From Thamnaconus septentrionalis (taxonomy: Eukaryota; Chordata; Actinopteri; Tetraodontiformes; Monacanthidae): a stretch of 64,000 bases of DNA. Made by a program: the position numbers and the translations under genes. Position 1 is the stretch's first letter; each line of letters begins with the position of its first letter. The notes under the pieces were generated by a model. It was not told the origin of the DNA. It did no database searches and saw nothing but the letters and a program-made list of their open reading frames with translations. Of this stretch, positions 1-11,590 are shown in pieces. The stretch is from positions 16,346,001 to 16,410,000 of the forward strand of contig CM020517.1 in the NCBI GenBank assembly GCA_009823395.1, read 5' to 3'.

Positions 1-313
1 GCAACACATTTTCCAGTGGCTTTAGTGCGACAGAGGCCAGGACACTTTAATCCTTCAGTGCTTGGAATTAATTTGATGTTCCTTGACTCCCTGGCTCAGA
101 GCAAAAGGGCAGATGGTACAGTCTGTCCACTGTGGAAGGCACAGTATGAAGCAAAGGGTGAAGCTCAGAGGAAAAGGCAGTCAGTTTAGAAACATGCAAA
201 ATATTGATTCCTACAAAAAAAAAAAGGAAATACAGTTCTTTTTGGTGTACTGAATAACTTGAAACAGTACAATGAAGCAATTTGCTCAAACAATTTGTTC
301 ACTGAATCATTCA
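1..313. other. Left edge, no feature recognised
   Basis: Single-copy-looking DNA before the satellite. It holds no convincing open frame, splice signal or repeat, only a short A-run near 217-228. Confidence 0.5.
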
Positions 314-2666
314 GCTCCTGGTGAAGCATCAAGTGTTCCCATGTCTCTAGGACAAAGTTGACTTTTGACCCCATAGACTTGCATGGCATTAGGGTTAGGG
401 TTACGCTTAAGGTTGAAATTAGGGTTACGGTTTCGGGGTTCCTCATGTGCTAGAAACCCCACATTTGATGTGGGTGTGTCTTGGGGACTCCTGATGAAAA
501 AGCAAGTGTTCCAATGTCTCTAGGACAAAGTTGAGTTTTGGCCCTCATTAGACTTGCATGGCATTAGGGTTACGGTTAAGGATAAAATTAGGGTTAGGGT
601 TAGGGTTAGCTGAAATTAGGGTTAGGGTTTCAAGTTTCCTCAAGTACTAGAAGCCTCAAATTTGATGTGGGCGCTTCTTGGGGGCTCCTGATGAAAAAGC
701 AAGTGGCCCCATGTCTCTAGGACAAAGTTGAAATTTCACCCCATAGACTTGCATTGAATTAGGGTTAACGATAAGGCTGAAACTAGGGTTAGGGTTAGGG
801 TTAGCTGAAAATAGGGTTAGGTTTTCAAGTTTCCTCAAGTACTAGAAGCCTCAAATTTGATGTGGGCGCTTCTTGGGGGCTCCTGATGAAAAAGCAAGTG
901 GCCCCATGTCTCTAGGACAAAGTTGAAATTTCACCCCATAGACTTGCATTGAATTAGGGTTAACGATAAGGCTGAAACTAGGGTTAGGGTTAGGGCTAGC
1001 TGAAAATAGGGTTAGGGTTTCAAGGTTCCTCAAGTACTAGAAGCCTCAAATTTGATGTGGGCGCTTCTTGGGGCTCCTGATGAAAAAAGCAAGTGGCCCC
1101 ATGTCTCTAGGACAAAGTTGAAATTTCACCCCATAGACTTGCATTGAATTAGGGTTAACGATAAGGCTGAAACTAGGGTTAGGGTTAGGGTTAGCTGAAA
1201 ATAGGGTTAGGGTTTCAAGGTTCCTCAAGTACTAGAAGCCTCAAATTTGATGTGGGCGCTTCTTGGGGCTCCTGATGAAAAAAAGCAAGTGGCCCCATGT
1301 CTCTAGGACAAAGTTGAAATTTCACCCCATAGACTTGCATTGAATTAGGGTTAACGATAAGGCTGAAACTAGGGTTAGGGTTAGGGTTAGCTGAAAATAG
1401 GGTTAGGGTTTCAAGGTTCCTCAAGTACTAGAAGCCTCAAATTTGATGTGGGCGCTTCTTGGGGGCTCCTGATGAAAAAGCAAGTGGCCCCATGTCTCTA
1501 GGACAAAGTTGAAATTTCACCCCATAGACTTGCATTGAATTAGGGTTAACGATAAGGCTGAAACTAGGGTTAGGGTTAGGGTTAGCTGAAAATAGGGTTA
1601 GGGTTTCAAGGTTCCTCAAGTACTAGAAGCCTCAAATTTGATGTGGGTGCTTCTTGGGGGCTCCTGATGAAAAAGCAAGTGGCCCCATGTCTCTAGGACA
1701 AAGTTGAAATTTCACCCCATAGACTTGCATTGAATTAGGGTTAACGATAAGACTGAAACTAGGGTTAGGGTTAGGGTTAGCTGAAAATAGGGTTAGGGTT
1801 TCAAGGTTCCTCAAGTACTAGAAGCCTCAAATTTGATGTGGGCGCTCTTTGGGGCTCCTAATGAAAAGCAAGTGGCCCCATGTCTCTAGGACAAAGTTGA
1901 AATTTCACCCCATAGACTTGCATTGAATTAGGGTTAACGATAAGGCTGAAACTAGGGTTAGGGTTAGCTGAAAATAGGGTTAGGGTTTCAAGGTTCCTCA
2001 AGTACTAGAAGCCTCAAATTTGATGTGGGCGCTTCTTGGGGCTCCTGATGAAAAGCAAGTGGCCCCATGTCTCTAGGACAAAGTTGAAATTTCACCCCAT
2101 AGACTTGCATTGAATTAGGGTTAACGATAAGGCTGAAACTAGGGTTAGGGTTAGGGTTAACTGAAAATAGGGTTAGGGTTTCAAGGTTCCTCAAGTACTA
2201 GAAGCCTCAAATTTGATGTGGCGCTTCTTGGGGCTCCTGATGAAAAGCAAGTGGCCCCATGTCTCTAGGACAAAGTTGAAATTTCACCCCATAGACTTGC
2301 ATTGAATTAGGGTTAACGATAAGGCTGAAACTAGGGTTAGGGTTAGGGTTAACTGAAAATAGGGTTAGGGTTTCAAGGTTCCTCAAGTACTAGAAGCCTC
2401 AAATTTGATGTGGGCGCTTCTTGGGGGCTCCTGATGAAAAAGCAAGTGGCCCCATGTCTCTAGGACAAAGTTGAAATTTCACCCCATAGACTTGCATTGA
2501 ATTAGGGTTAACGATAAGGCTGAAACTAGGGTTAGGGTTAGGGTTATCTGAAATTAGGGTTAGGGTTTTGGGGTTGCTCATGCGATAGAATCTCCAAATT
2601 TGACATGGGTGACTCTCAGGGGCTCCTGATGAAGCATGAAGTGTCCCCACGTCTCTCGGACAAAGT
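314..2666 (+). repeat. Tandem satellite, ~195-bp unit with telomere-like hexamers
   Basis: About 12 head-to-tail units. The landmark GACTTGCAT recurs at 376, 551, 746, 941, 1136, 1332, 1527, 1722, 1915, 2102, 2294 and 2489, so spacing is 175 for the first interval, then 187-196 with a mode of 195. Each unit has a non-telomeric core (TCTCTAGGACAAAGTTG, CTCAAGTACTAGAAGCCTC) followed by several GGGTTA hexamers, all in the same orientation. The central units are nearly identical. The first two and the last are clearly diverged. A ~60-aa open frame recurs on the minus strand in each unit, rich in Asn-Pro because CCCTAA encodes it; this follows from the repeat and is not evidence of a gene. Length changes between units are mostly 1-8 bp indels in A-runs or lost hexamers. 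Confidence 0.95.
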
Positions 2667-3597
2667 ACCTTGTGGTACATGACTGTGTCCGCTTACCCAT
2701 TTTTTTCAGTATACGACATACTTTTGCTAACAACCAATGGTGGAGAGGCTGAAAAAGTTATCGGAAGCTAAATGCTCAACCGAACTAAGAAACAAGCAAT
2801 TGTTGGGATCAGACAATACAACCTGCACCGTCACGACAGGAAATCACGCTGCCTTAGCACTGCAGATGTTAATGGAGCGTTTTTTCTTTATCGGCCGTCA
2901 TTAAGTGGGTGCTGATTTCATCACCATTTACTAATGAGCCCGCTGGAGTGAGTGTTACAAATATAGATCTGCATGCCGGATAAGAGACCGATGTGCTACA
3001 GAGACTTGCATCCTGCGGCTGCTCCTGGCAGCGCTATTATTCCACCGCTCGTCGCTATTTTTTGCGAGAAACAATGTCGAGGCGTCTGATTGTGATGGAG
3101 CGGGCAGATTACAAGCCCGACAAATGACACCATTGTCTCCGGCATCACTTCACCTGACGGCATAGAGGAGAAATCATCTGTATCGCGAACGTGTTTTGTT
3201 GGACATCAATCAGGCAGATAACTTCTCCCCTCCCCCTCCCCACCAAGAGTCTGTCAGGTGATTGCAAACCACATTTATCAGTTGCGGGCTTCCGTCTTTC
3301 TTTTATGACAATCGCTATTGTGTCTTACAATCATTTGGTGCTGATTTGAAGTCCATTGAAGGGCTCTTTATCACAGTTAGTTGTTTCACTGGCATCTTTT
3401 CCTTTAAATGGCATAGAATGTCTTCCTTAATCTGATCCTTGTTCTCTCAATCTCTTTTCATTCTTTTCATTCGTCTCCGTAAGCACTCCTCTGGGAGACT
3501 GGCTTCGCTGTACTTAGTGCTAGATAAAAAGGAGATAAGGTATCGGAAGGCAGCGGGCCTGCAAATGGACTGGAGAGCAAGGGCATCAGCAGTATTT
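2667..3597. other. Single-copy DNA; possible conserved non-coding stretch at 2860-3230
   Basis: No open frame or known repeat. The part from about 2860 to 3230 has balanced composition and short homeobox-like and E-box-like words and lacks simple repeats, which is the look of conserved vertebrate enhancers. That is an impression, not proof. Confidence 0.3.
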
Positions 3598-3632
3598 GTG
3601 TGTGAGTGTGTGTGTGTGTGTGTGTGGGGGGG
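3598..3632. repeat. (GT)n microsatellite ending in a G-run
   Basis: Dinucleotide GT tract with one GA interruption, then seven G. Confidence 0.9.
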
Positions 3633-4825
3633 TACTACAGATCTGATTGGGCAAAAAAAAGAAAAACCAGAGGGATTTCCTTTTTTCATAGAAGCAAATA
3701 AAATATGCTTAATTCTACACCCAAGCCAGCAGAGGGCTGTCTCTTGCGATTTCGCCAATTTTGACTCATTGGGAGTGAGGCGGGATGCTAAACGTTGAGC
3801 AGAAGAAAATCGAAAGAATTCATTTTCAGCGCCATCAAGTTAATATAAAAATGAGTTTAAAACCAAAAACAAAACCTTGCTTATTGACCCACAGGGCCAA
3901 ATAGCAGTATTTACAGCTTTGTCCTGACAGAGAGCCAGATGCCCTTGATTAACATCATAGCCGCTGTGAAGTTAATTGATGCTTTTTTTTGTTGTTGAAA
4001 GAGTAATGAATCGGAACTTTCACAACTTGCAAATGAAAGACTAATAAAGTGAAAGACACTTTTGTAATTGGTCAATTAGTTAGACAGTAATTAAACTTGG
4101 TCATGAAAAAGCCAAAACATTTAATTATAAGATAGCTCATCAAGCGTTCGCCCGCACTCAGAACGACAAAGAGCACAAAGCCAGAATCTGCATTAGCCCA
4201 ACAAGTCACAATGCACAAGGTCTCGTTCACTATTTGATCTTACCAGAGTCCACATCTGCCAAACTATTTGTTTGGAAACAGACGATTTCAGCTTGACGCC
4301 GACAAAGACAGAACGCAGTGATGTGGAGTCACTCCAACAAGCAACCTTCACTGAAACAGAAAACAAACCACACAGTCTAATAAAACCAAAGTGCAACACA
4401 TTGACATATCTTTGAATATGGTTGACTCTGCGGGCGTTGCTAACACCACCCTACAACCCTGAAGCAATGGAAGGAGCGTTAGTCAAGCACTGATTTTCAC
4501 TATTATAAACAAATAATTTCGATGTCAAATAGAGAGAGGGTGGTGGGGTCCAAACGCTTAGCCCATTTTTGAGAGATGGAAGAAGTTGAATCAAAGACGA
4601 GCAAAGACAAAGGCACAAACAGGGAGAGACAGAGATGGATGGTCTCCCAACTCGTGGTACAGGAAGCGAAAATGGATCAGATAAAGGTGAAAGAGGAGGA
4701 CGCCTACGTCGATAAAGTCAGACGGACAGCTTCTGTTATTGGGCCGCTGGGACAAAGTTAGAGAAGAATCACTTTCCTTACCATCCTTTGGGCCTTAAAT
4801 GTTTGCCCTCAAACACACCACACAG
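3633..4825. other. AT-rich single-copy DNA, no gene
   Basis: Contains a TAATT-rich part at about 3900-4140 (repeated TTAATT, GTAATTGG, TTAATTAT words). Open frames here are under 70 codons and resemble nothing I know. Confidence 0.35.
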
Positions 4826-4853
4826 TTTCTTCTCTTCTTCTTCTTCTTCTTCT
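4826..4853. repeat. (TTC)n microsatellite
   Basis: Short polypyrimidine triplet tract followed directly by a GGGGGAGGAGG purine block. Confidence 0.85.
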
Positions 4854-6459
4854 GAGGGGGAGGAGGGGGAACACCAGATGCCACTGCGTCTTCATCATAA
4901 CCACACAGAATAGCATGACCTATGCTGGAAACACACTCTCACTTCTCTCATACACTTGCACTACGTCAAACAAACTGCACCTCTTGAACGACTCATTCAC
5001 CTCCTCGCCTGTGGTGGCGCTGCGTTAAAAATTACCGAAGAAGAAGACAAGAAACCTCTCTCAGCTGCTGGTGAATGCAGTTCAACTTGACCGACACATA
5101 CGTTTTTAGGCAGCCTTGAGTTGCTTTCTTTGCTCTTCGTCAGGATATTAGTTGCCCATTCAAACCTCCTCAAACTGAACTTTCCAGTCAAACAAACTGG
5201 ACCTGGTGAGAATTCATCCTTCAACACCAAAACAATCTGATTACATCTTTTATGTCCATTGCTGGTTTGCAGATCAGCTTCAGCTCAGCTTCTGGATTGC
5301 ACAGAAGAATTTTCCTTCTTCCTTTCCTGCTGTGGGGATGGGAAATCATACAAGTTATCTGTAACCACTTTCACTCCACCGTTCCTAAGTAACATTTTTG
5401 TTTCCGCTACTCCACCTGCCAAAGAGCTGATTGCACATGGTTCCAAACATCTGCTTCTGCAAAAACTGCTTGCTCAAATAAAAAATGATTCAGTGTCCTA
5501 TCCAGATGATGGATTTCTGACCTCAATCTCTTTATTTCTGACATCGACGATTCAAATGAAATGATTTCTTTTTTTCTATTCGACTTTGCCCAATGACCGC
5601 AGGCCACTCAACCTGCGCAGCTCGTCCTGGCCTGCTCTAGTTCTCTGCCCACTGGCTGCCAGCCACGGCGTCCTACCGAGCCCACTTGTCACCCTGTCAT
5701 TTCCCTTGCAAGCCTTTGGCAGCTGGGACACAGGAACAGTTGGAGAACGGGTCCTCTGGCCGCGTCCCATGTCGTTGAAGCACAGCTTGACTCTGGAATC
5801 ATCATCATCATCTCAAGGAGAAGACAGAAAGCTGCCTCTTTGTTGAACCCAAACACAAAAAAGCTCTTATCTACCAAAGCCATCGTGACATGTTTGGCTG
5901 TAGCGCACGCATGCAAAGTGGCTAATTATCAACGCCACGCTCACTGAGACTCTTGTTCTCTGGCGCTGTTGATTCGCCGGAGCCGCTCGATCTGGAACTG
6001 GTCTGTCGGCGGCACATTCAGCTGCCGTCTGATCGTGATGTGTCGGTTGCTACCAAGTCTGGTGCAAAGAGTCGCATCTGTGAGCTGTTTGTGTTTTCCC
6101 CTGTGAAGTATAACAAGGCAAAATGACATGATGAGCAGCAGCAGCAGGCGCTGGCGATGAGCAATTGCTGCAAACTTCTCTATTCACCCATTCTTAGTCC
6201 TTGGCTTTGAACGTTTTGCTTGGGATCAATTTGGCACGAGGGGATGAGGCCAAGGTGAACGTGAAGGAAACTTGACTCATTTTTTGTTGCATATTCACAG
6301 GGCTGGCGGCTGACTGAGTGTGAAACTCTTTGCACCAAAGACACACTAACTGCCCCACTCATGGGGTGCGGAGGAGGGGAGGCGGACGTCTCCCACCACC
6401 CAATAACAGGTTTGATTGGAAAGTATCTAGCCCCCAGCAACCAATCCCCAGCAGTACCC
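4854..6459. other. Single-copy DNA, nothing recognised
   Basis: No repeat family or coding segment could be supported. A 101-codon open frame on the plus strand at 5259-5564 has no recognisable domain and is within what chance gives. Confidence 0.35.
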
Positions 6460-6490
6460 CACACACACACACAGACACAGACACACACAC
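6460..6490. repeat. (CA)n microsatellite
   Basis: CA/CAGA tract. It lies 89 bp before a GT tract, so the two are in inverted orientation. Confidence 0.9.
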
Positions 6491-6578
6491 GGTTTCTATG
6501 GCAACAGTGGTGGTCGGGGCAGGTTTGCAGAGTGAACCAGACAGCAGTGATGAGGGGATGAGGCCCCCCACCAGAGAG

Positions 6579-6579
<1 letters not shown>

Positions 6580-6611
<32 letters not shown>
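6580..6611. repeat. (GT)n microsatellite
   Basis: Pure 16-unit GT tract, complementary to the CA tract just upstream. Confidence 0.95.
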
Positions 6612-6613
<2 letters not shown>

Positions 6614-7173
6614 GGTGGGAGATGGAGGGAGGTAAGAAAAGAGGTGTAGCGTTAGTAAATTGGTACCAGAGGGATTTATGAGCAATACTGATATGTGAAA
6701 ACACATTAGACCTCTTACCTGTAATGCTCCCATTGTGTTTTGCGCTGAATCATGACAGTGTTGGCAGGATGACATCTCACGCGCTCAGTGAAATGAGCAA
6801 AAGTCAGCGTTTATTACCACGACTGTTGGCAATTATTATAATGACAAAGAATAAAATAAGCTAATTAGTGAATGACAGGTGGGCAGGAATAACAACACGA
6901 GGCCGTGATGTGTGAGCACGACTTGTCACACTTGAATACTGATTCCTTCTTCTTTGTTGAATTCAGGACTCTACTTTTTCAAACCTAATCTCTGTGTGGC
7001 TGTTTTTCCTGGCGCCGTCGCTCGCCTCTGAAATTTAGGACTGCGATGGCCGACGATCTGGCACTCGGACTTGTTCCACTTGGAGCCGGATGTTAGCGCG
7101 GCTTCCCAAAATCTGGGCTTTTTGGAGATTACCGAGTCTGAACCAGTTCTCTCTGGTTACTGGAACGGGATTA

Positions 7174-7174
<1 letters not shown>
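6612..7174. other. AT-rich single-copy DNA, no gene
   Basis: The 6780-6960 part has several TAATTA-type words. No other structure seen. Confidence 0.3.

Positions 7175-7204
<30 letters not shown>
7175..7204 (+). repeat. (CTG)10 triplet repeat
   Basis: Ten uninterrupted CTG units. It is one of six CAG/CTG-type tracts in the window. Confidence 0.95.
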
Positions 7205-7205
<1 letters not shown>

Positions 7206-8187
7206 GTGCATGTTGACGTCTCTGTGTTTGTGTGAAGAAGACTGAGACACAGATAAAAGGAAGGGAGAGAGCAATAATGTGTGTATTTGCTCTTTCCCAG
7301 CGTCCTTTTGTTGGGGGGCTTAGCCCCGAATCGTCTGTTTAATCTTACCGCCATTTTGTTTGTGCCGGTGTCCGCGGCTCTTCTCCGTGTCTCTCATGGC
7401 AGTCAGAGCGGCTTAACTTCCCAGAATGGTAACCATGGCAACGCCGGCAGAGGTCTACCAGTGGCCGCGCTGGCGGCTGACGCACCCAGACGTGCATTGG
7501 AGATGGTTTTGTGGGCTAGGTGAGGACGGGAGAAAGACGCCCAAGGGTGCACGAGCGCAAAACATAGAAAACTTTAAAAAAAAAAAAAAAAAAGATTCAG
7601 TCTGACGGTGGAACGCTGCTTCTTGCAGCCTGGTTGTGGTTTTGCGAACATGCATTCTGGCATTTTGAACGTGAGACTGGCGATGATTTCTGCCTATACG
7701 TGTGCCAGTACATGCTGGTGTGCATGTGTGTGTGTGTGTGTGCGCGCGTACGTGCACATGCACGAGACAGACAGCTTAACTCGCAGCCCAATCAGCGCCG
7801 TCTGGGCCTTAAGAGACTCAAATCTCGCCTCTCCTCCGCCGAGGTGAGAATTCTCCAATCAATTCCTCTGCTGCTGTTTTCTCCCCCCACGTCGAAGAGA
7901 TTGGCTACCAACTCCCCCCCCTCCCAGACCCCTCAAACCCCCCCACCACATTTTCTCCTCGGCCGCAGCAGCCGAATTGTAATTTAAAGGGAGAAAAAAA
8001 GCGTTTGGTGTAAATACTGCTATTGTAGGAGGCCTAATCAAACATTCATGAGGGGGAGAGGGATCCGGGGAGAAGGCGGCGGCGGCGGCGGAGAATCTAG
8101 GTCACGGATGTGCCCGCGAGTCTCTCAGACCGGCGCTGGTGCTGAGCGCTCGCCTCCCGCTTTCTAAACCTCCTCTTTGTCTTCACC

Positions 8188-8189
<2 letters not shown>
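7205..8189. other. Single-copy DNA with short A and GT/GC tracts
   Basis: Holds an 18-nt A-run at 7576-7593, an alternating TG/CG purine-pyrimidine stretch at 7725-7748 with Z-DNA potential, and a short GGC repeat near 8076-8092 at the edge of a CpG-richer stretch. No coding segment supported. Confidence 0.4.

Positions 8190-8273
<84 letters not shown>
8190..8273. repeat. (CT)n microsatellite, ~42 units
   Basis: Perfect polypyrimidine tract of about 84 bp. Mirror symmetry gives it H-DNA potential. Confidence 0.95.
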
Positions 8274-8276
<3 letters not shown>

Positions 8277-8397
8277 CGTCCACCCCACACTCACCTCTTT
8301 CTCTGCTCTCCTCTCATTTGTATTCGTCCCTCTCCTTCCTCTCTCGCCTCTCTCGTCTTCTCTCCACAGCCCCACCGTCTTCACCCTCACCATCATG

Positions 8398-8420
8398 AAA
8401 AAAAAAAAAAAAAAAAAAAA
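8398..8420 (+). repeat. A-run of 23
   Basis: Homopolymer after a CT/CAC-rich stretch. I see no retroposon body in front of it that I can name. Confidence 0.9.
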
Positions 8421-10307
8421 TCCTCAGGGCGTTTTTTTGCATCTCATTCGAGCACAACTTCTGTTTAAAAAGAAAAGGAGCATCTCTCTTTTGATCTTTA
8501 CCATCATGAATGGAGTGGGGAGACGGTGGTGGTCGGGGTGGAGTGGTGTGGAGGGGGGGCAAGGAGGTGGTGAAAAACCCTCCAGTGTGCAACGACCCAC
8601 CTGACCACCATCAGTCAAGGAGAAGGTCACGTTGTCAGCACTTTTACAACCACCGGTGGAGCGACTGCGGCGCGCCGGGCAACACATTAGCAGGCGATGA
8701 CCTTGCAAGCAGCGTCCACGCCGCTTGGCGAGGGCGAGTCAGGCAGTGGGGCCGGGGGTTGGACGTGGAGAACAGTGGCTGCCATGTGTTTGCTTGGCAT
8801 ACGGGCGAGTATTGTGCGACGCCCACCTGTAGACACGTTGTCGGGCCACTCGGCTGGGTGTTCGCCGCTATCGGACGCAGGCGTCCGTCCCGTTTCACCG
8901 ACTTGCAGATGGAATGTTGGTTATTTGTTTGGTCAACAAGGATCCACATTAGTTTTCACCGAGTGAAGACTATACTTCCTGGGGTTCACACACAAAAAAC
9001 AGACGAGAGATCGCAGTAATTACAAATCAAGTCAAGTGGAAAACATTTACCAAAATTCCTAAAATAATAAGTTCAAAACAGAACAAAAATGAAATAGCCA
9101 AAGTCAAAACACAAATGTCTTGTGTCAATATTTGCTCCTACCACCGGATCTGCAGCCACTAATGAACAAACGGGCACAGTTTGCACCCAAATATCTTCAT
9201 CAATTCAACTGCATCTCTTTCCTTTGTTTTCCCTTCAACACGTCACACATCAGAAGTTGCAACAAGACGACTCTGATGGCCACAACAACTAGACAAGTTG
9301 TAGGCATCATACCTATACAATTCTAAGTGTATAATCCACCTACGGCCCTTGCTAGCGTGACTAGTCTAGCACATCGCGCTATTGCAGCATGTTGCCCTTT
9401 AAAATGACACCGAGTTCAAACTATGTTTCGTTTTTTTCCCTCCATGATATCAAGAACCAAAAATAAAAGTCAGCTGTGTGAAAAGTCTGCACAAGCGACC
9501 GCGCTGAACTTTCACCAGGACACCAATGTTTGTGTCCTTTGTGAACTTTTAAAAAAACACACAAAAAAAGAAAAACATTTTGCAGTATTTACTTTCGCTG
9601 GTGAGGCCTGAAGCTTCAACGCTCTCGCTGACAGCCTCAACCGCCGCGTGACAGCCGCAGCGTCCGTGTGACAAGTCACATACACAAGGAGGGGACATGA
9701 TGAAACTCCTGACTTTGGCCTCTCCAACTGTGACGCAACCAAAAGTCAACTGGTGGAACTGGCGAGAATGCACAGACGGGACAAAAAAATGGATTTTTGG
9801 AATTATTCAGTTTTACAGAGGAAAATAGAAAAAGAGCCGCCGATTATTAATTATTCAGGGAGGGGGGGGGGATTACACATTGAAACCGTAAAAAAGGAAT
9901 TGTTGAAGAAGTAGAGCTGTTTGTATTTCATGTGAACGCCTCTATGATGCAACGCAATTGTTCAATATAGGAATATCAAATTGAGTAAATACCCTTAAAG
10001 TTGACAAACATTCCTAACTTTAAAAACATTGACATTTGTTTACCGTTCATCTAAAAAAATACTTAAAAGAACAAAAACAAAACTTCCTTACATCTTACTT
10101 TCTTTAGCGGGTAAAATGATTAAGTCATTAAGTATAATATCATATTAGTAAGTTTACATCTGAGAGCCCAAAGACTGTGAAAGACTGTGAAAGTGTCATC
10201 ACTCTTATTTTCTTTTGTTCAGAAAAATAAGTTGGGGAAAAAGAAAACAGGAGTGAAGACAAATGAACATTTTTCGTCTTACTTGATGTGTCACTTTAAA
10301 GCTTTGC
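8421..10307. other. Single-copy DNA, nothing recognised
   Basis: From 8500 to 8950 the DNA is G/C-rich with several CpGs and a 169-codon plus-strand open frame (8510-9019) that has no recognisable domain. From 9000 to 10200 it is AT-rich with no coding signal. A 12-bp word is tandemly doubled near 10170. Confidence 0.35.
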
Positions 10308-10334
10308 ACCCCCCCCCCTCCCCCCCTCCCCCCC
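10308..10334. repeat. C-rich tract
   Basis: C-runs broken by single T bases. The G-rich complement has quadruplex potential. Confidence 0.8.
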
Positions 10335-10532
10335 GTCCTTCCCCGCCTCCAACCACCCCCGCCGAGCTGGATCGCGTGTTTTTTGTGGTTTTGCACTTTT
10401 TGTGCGTGCGCCTGTGCATGTTTTCCGCTGTCAGCCTTTGTGTGTTTGCACGCCTCCCTCTGTTGGTTTTAATACTGGTCCCGCAAGAGCCTAAATCCCT
10501 GGATCCATCCACCCCCCCCCGATCCCCACCTC

Positions 10533-10570
10533 ACCTCTCCTCTCCTCTCCTCTCCTCTCCTCTCCTCTCC
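10533..10570. repeat. (TCTCC)n pentanucleotide repeat
   Basis: Seven near-perfect TCTCC units. Confidence 0.9.
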
Positions 10571-10791
10571 CCGGGTATTAGAGGGTCTGAGTCCACCGGC
10601 GACTCCAAACCCAGCAGACCCACTGGCGTTGAACTCTCTCCAGCTAATCCATTTGTATGTTTTCAATTACACACGGGGAGCAAGTGGTCAGTAAGCTCTC
10701 AGCCGCTGCCTGGAAAACGCTGTCCCTTCCTGACCTAAATATCAAGCTAAAGGAGGGGGAGGGGGGAGGAGGAGACAGAGGAAGGGAGGAT

Positions 10792-10864
10792 GGGGGGGGG
10801 GGGGGATGTGTGTGTGGGGGTGAAACAAACAAACACACACACACACACGCACACATACACACAC
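10792..10864. repeat. G14 run plus (CA)n tract
   Basis: A run of about 14 G, then a GT-rich link, then a CA tract with CG and TA interruptions. Confidence 0.85.
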
Positions 10865-11184
10865 GCACGAGTACGAAAAAACAAAAACAAAACTAGGTCA
10901 TGTTTCCCAATTCCAGGCTGTGGAACTGGATTGTTGGACTGTTGGATTGTTGGGGAGAAATGATGCGGCCCATGTTTGACTGTGACAGGCAGGCGGCCGC
11001 ATTCCTCCTGGTCATCCTGCACCGTGGCCTCTGGCCGAGGGGGGATGACTCAGTTTTCTGTGGTGAGCGTCGGCGGAGTCACACGTCTAAAAACCCCCAG
11101 ACAGCAGAGAGCCAGAGGTCCTGTAAACTTGAGCCGCTGGAAGCGATTTCTCAAAAAAAAGAGAAAATAATAGAATAATAATAA
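10865..11184. other. Single-copy DNA, no gene
   Basis: Nothing beyond short duplicated words (TTGTTGGA) near 10930. Confidence 0.3.
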
Positions 11185-11226
11185 CTTCATTTGAAGTGAA
11201 ACGAGAAAATTTGATTTCTCGTTTCA
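11185..11226. other. Palindrome: 12-bp perfect arms, preceded by a 6-bp-arm palindrome
   Basis: TGAAACGAGAAA at 11197-11208 is the exact reverse complement of 11215-11226, with a 6-nt loop. Directly before it, ACTTCA/TGAAGT (around 11184-11197) forms a second small dyad. Confidence 0.8.
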
Positions 11227-11228
11227 TG

Positions 11229-11259
11229 GCTGACGCCATGTTCGGAACGTGGCGTCAGC
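11229..11259. other. Palindrome: 15-bp arms, 14 of 15 paired
   Basis: GCTGACGCCATGTTC at 11229-11243 pairs with 11245-11259 around a single central base. Only the T/G pair at 11239/11249 departs from perfect. Both arms contain TGACG, the half-site recognised by CREB/ATF-type factors (established knowledge). No protein binding can be inferred from sequence alone. Confidence 0.85.
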
Positions 11260-11565
11260 TCTGCTGCGATGCTTGATTATTTTTCTTCAGCCTGGACTCC
11301 AGCGGAGGAGCCTGATGCATGATTAATTATCTGAGAATGTCATCTTGTTCTCAGCAAACAGCCCACAGAGCCCTCTGCTTACAGCCTGCCGCAAAAAACA
11401 GCAACAACAAGGCTGGGTGTGCACACACACGTCAGGCTGGGTGTGTTGTCAGTAACCTGGGATGTGTCACTGCAGCCTTTATGACATCACAAGGGGTCTA
11501 ATTATGAAAGACATGTCTTAACACAGACTGCGTGAAAGTGGGGACTTTTTCATTATTCACTCCAT
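11260..11565. other. Single-copy DNA with TAAT motifs next to the palindromes
   Basis: GATTATTTTTC and GATTAATTATC follow the palindromes at 11274-11333. The rest shows no feature. Confidence 0.35.
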
Positions 11566-11590
11566 CATTATTATTATTATTATTATTATT
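11566..11590. repeat. (ATT)n microsatellite
   Basis: About eight ATT units. Confidence 0.9.

Noticed and set aside
314..2666. True chromosome end or plain internal telomere repeat
   Set aside because: The hexamers are interrupted by a long unique core in every unit and the DNA on both sides is single-copy, so it is a satellite containing telomere-like words.
656..2680. Repeated ~60-aa open frames rich in Asn-Pro on the minus strand
   Set aside because: They are the translation of the satellite unit and its CCCTAA hexamers. Indels between units break them as freely as non-coding DNA would.
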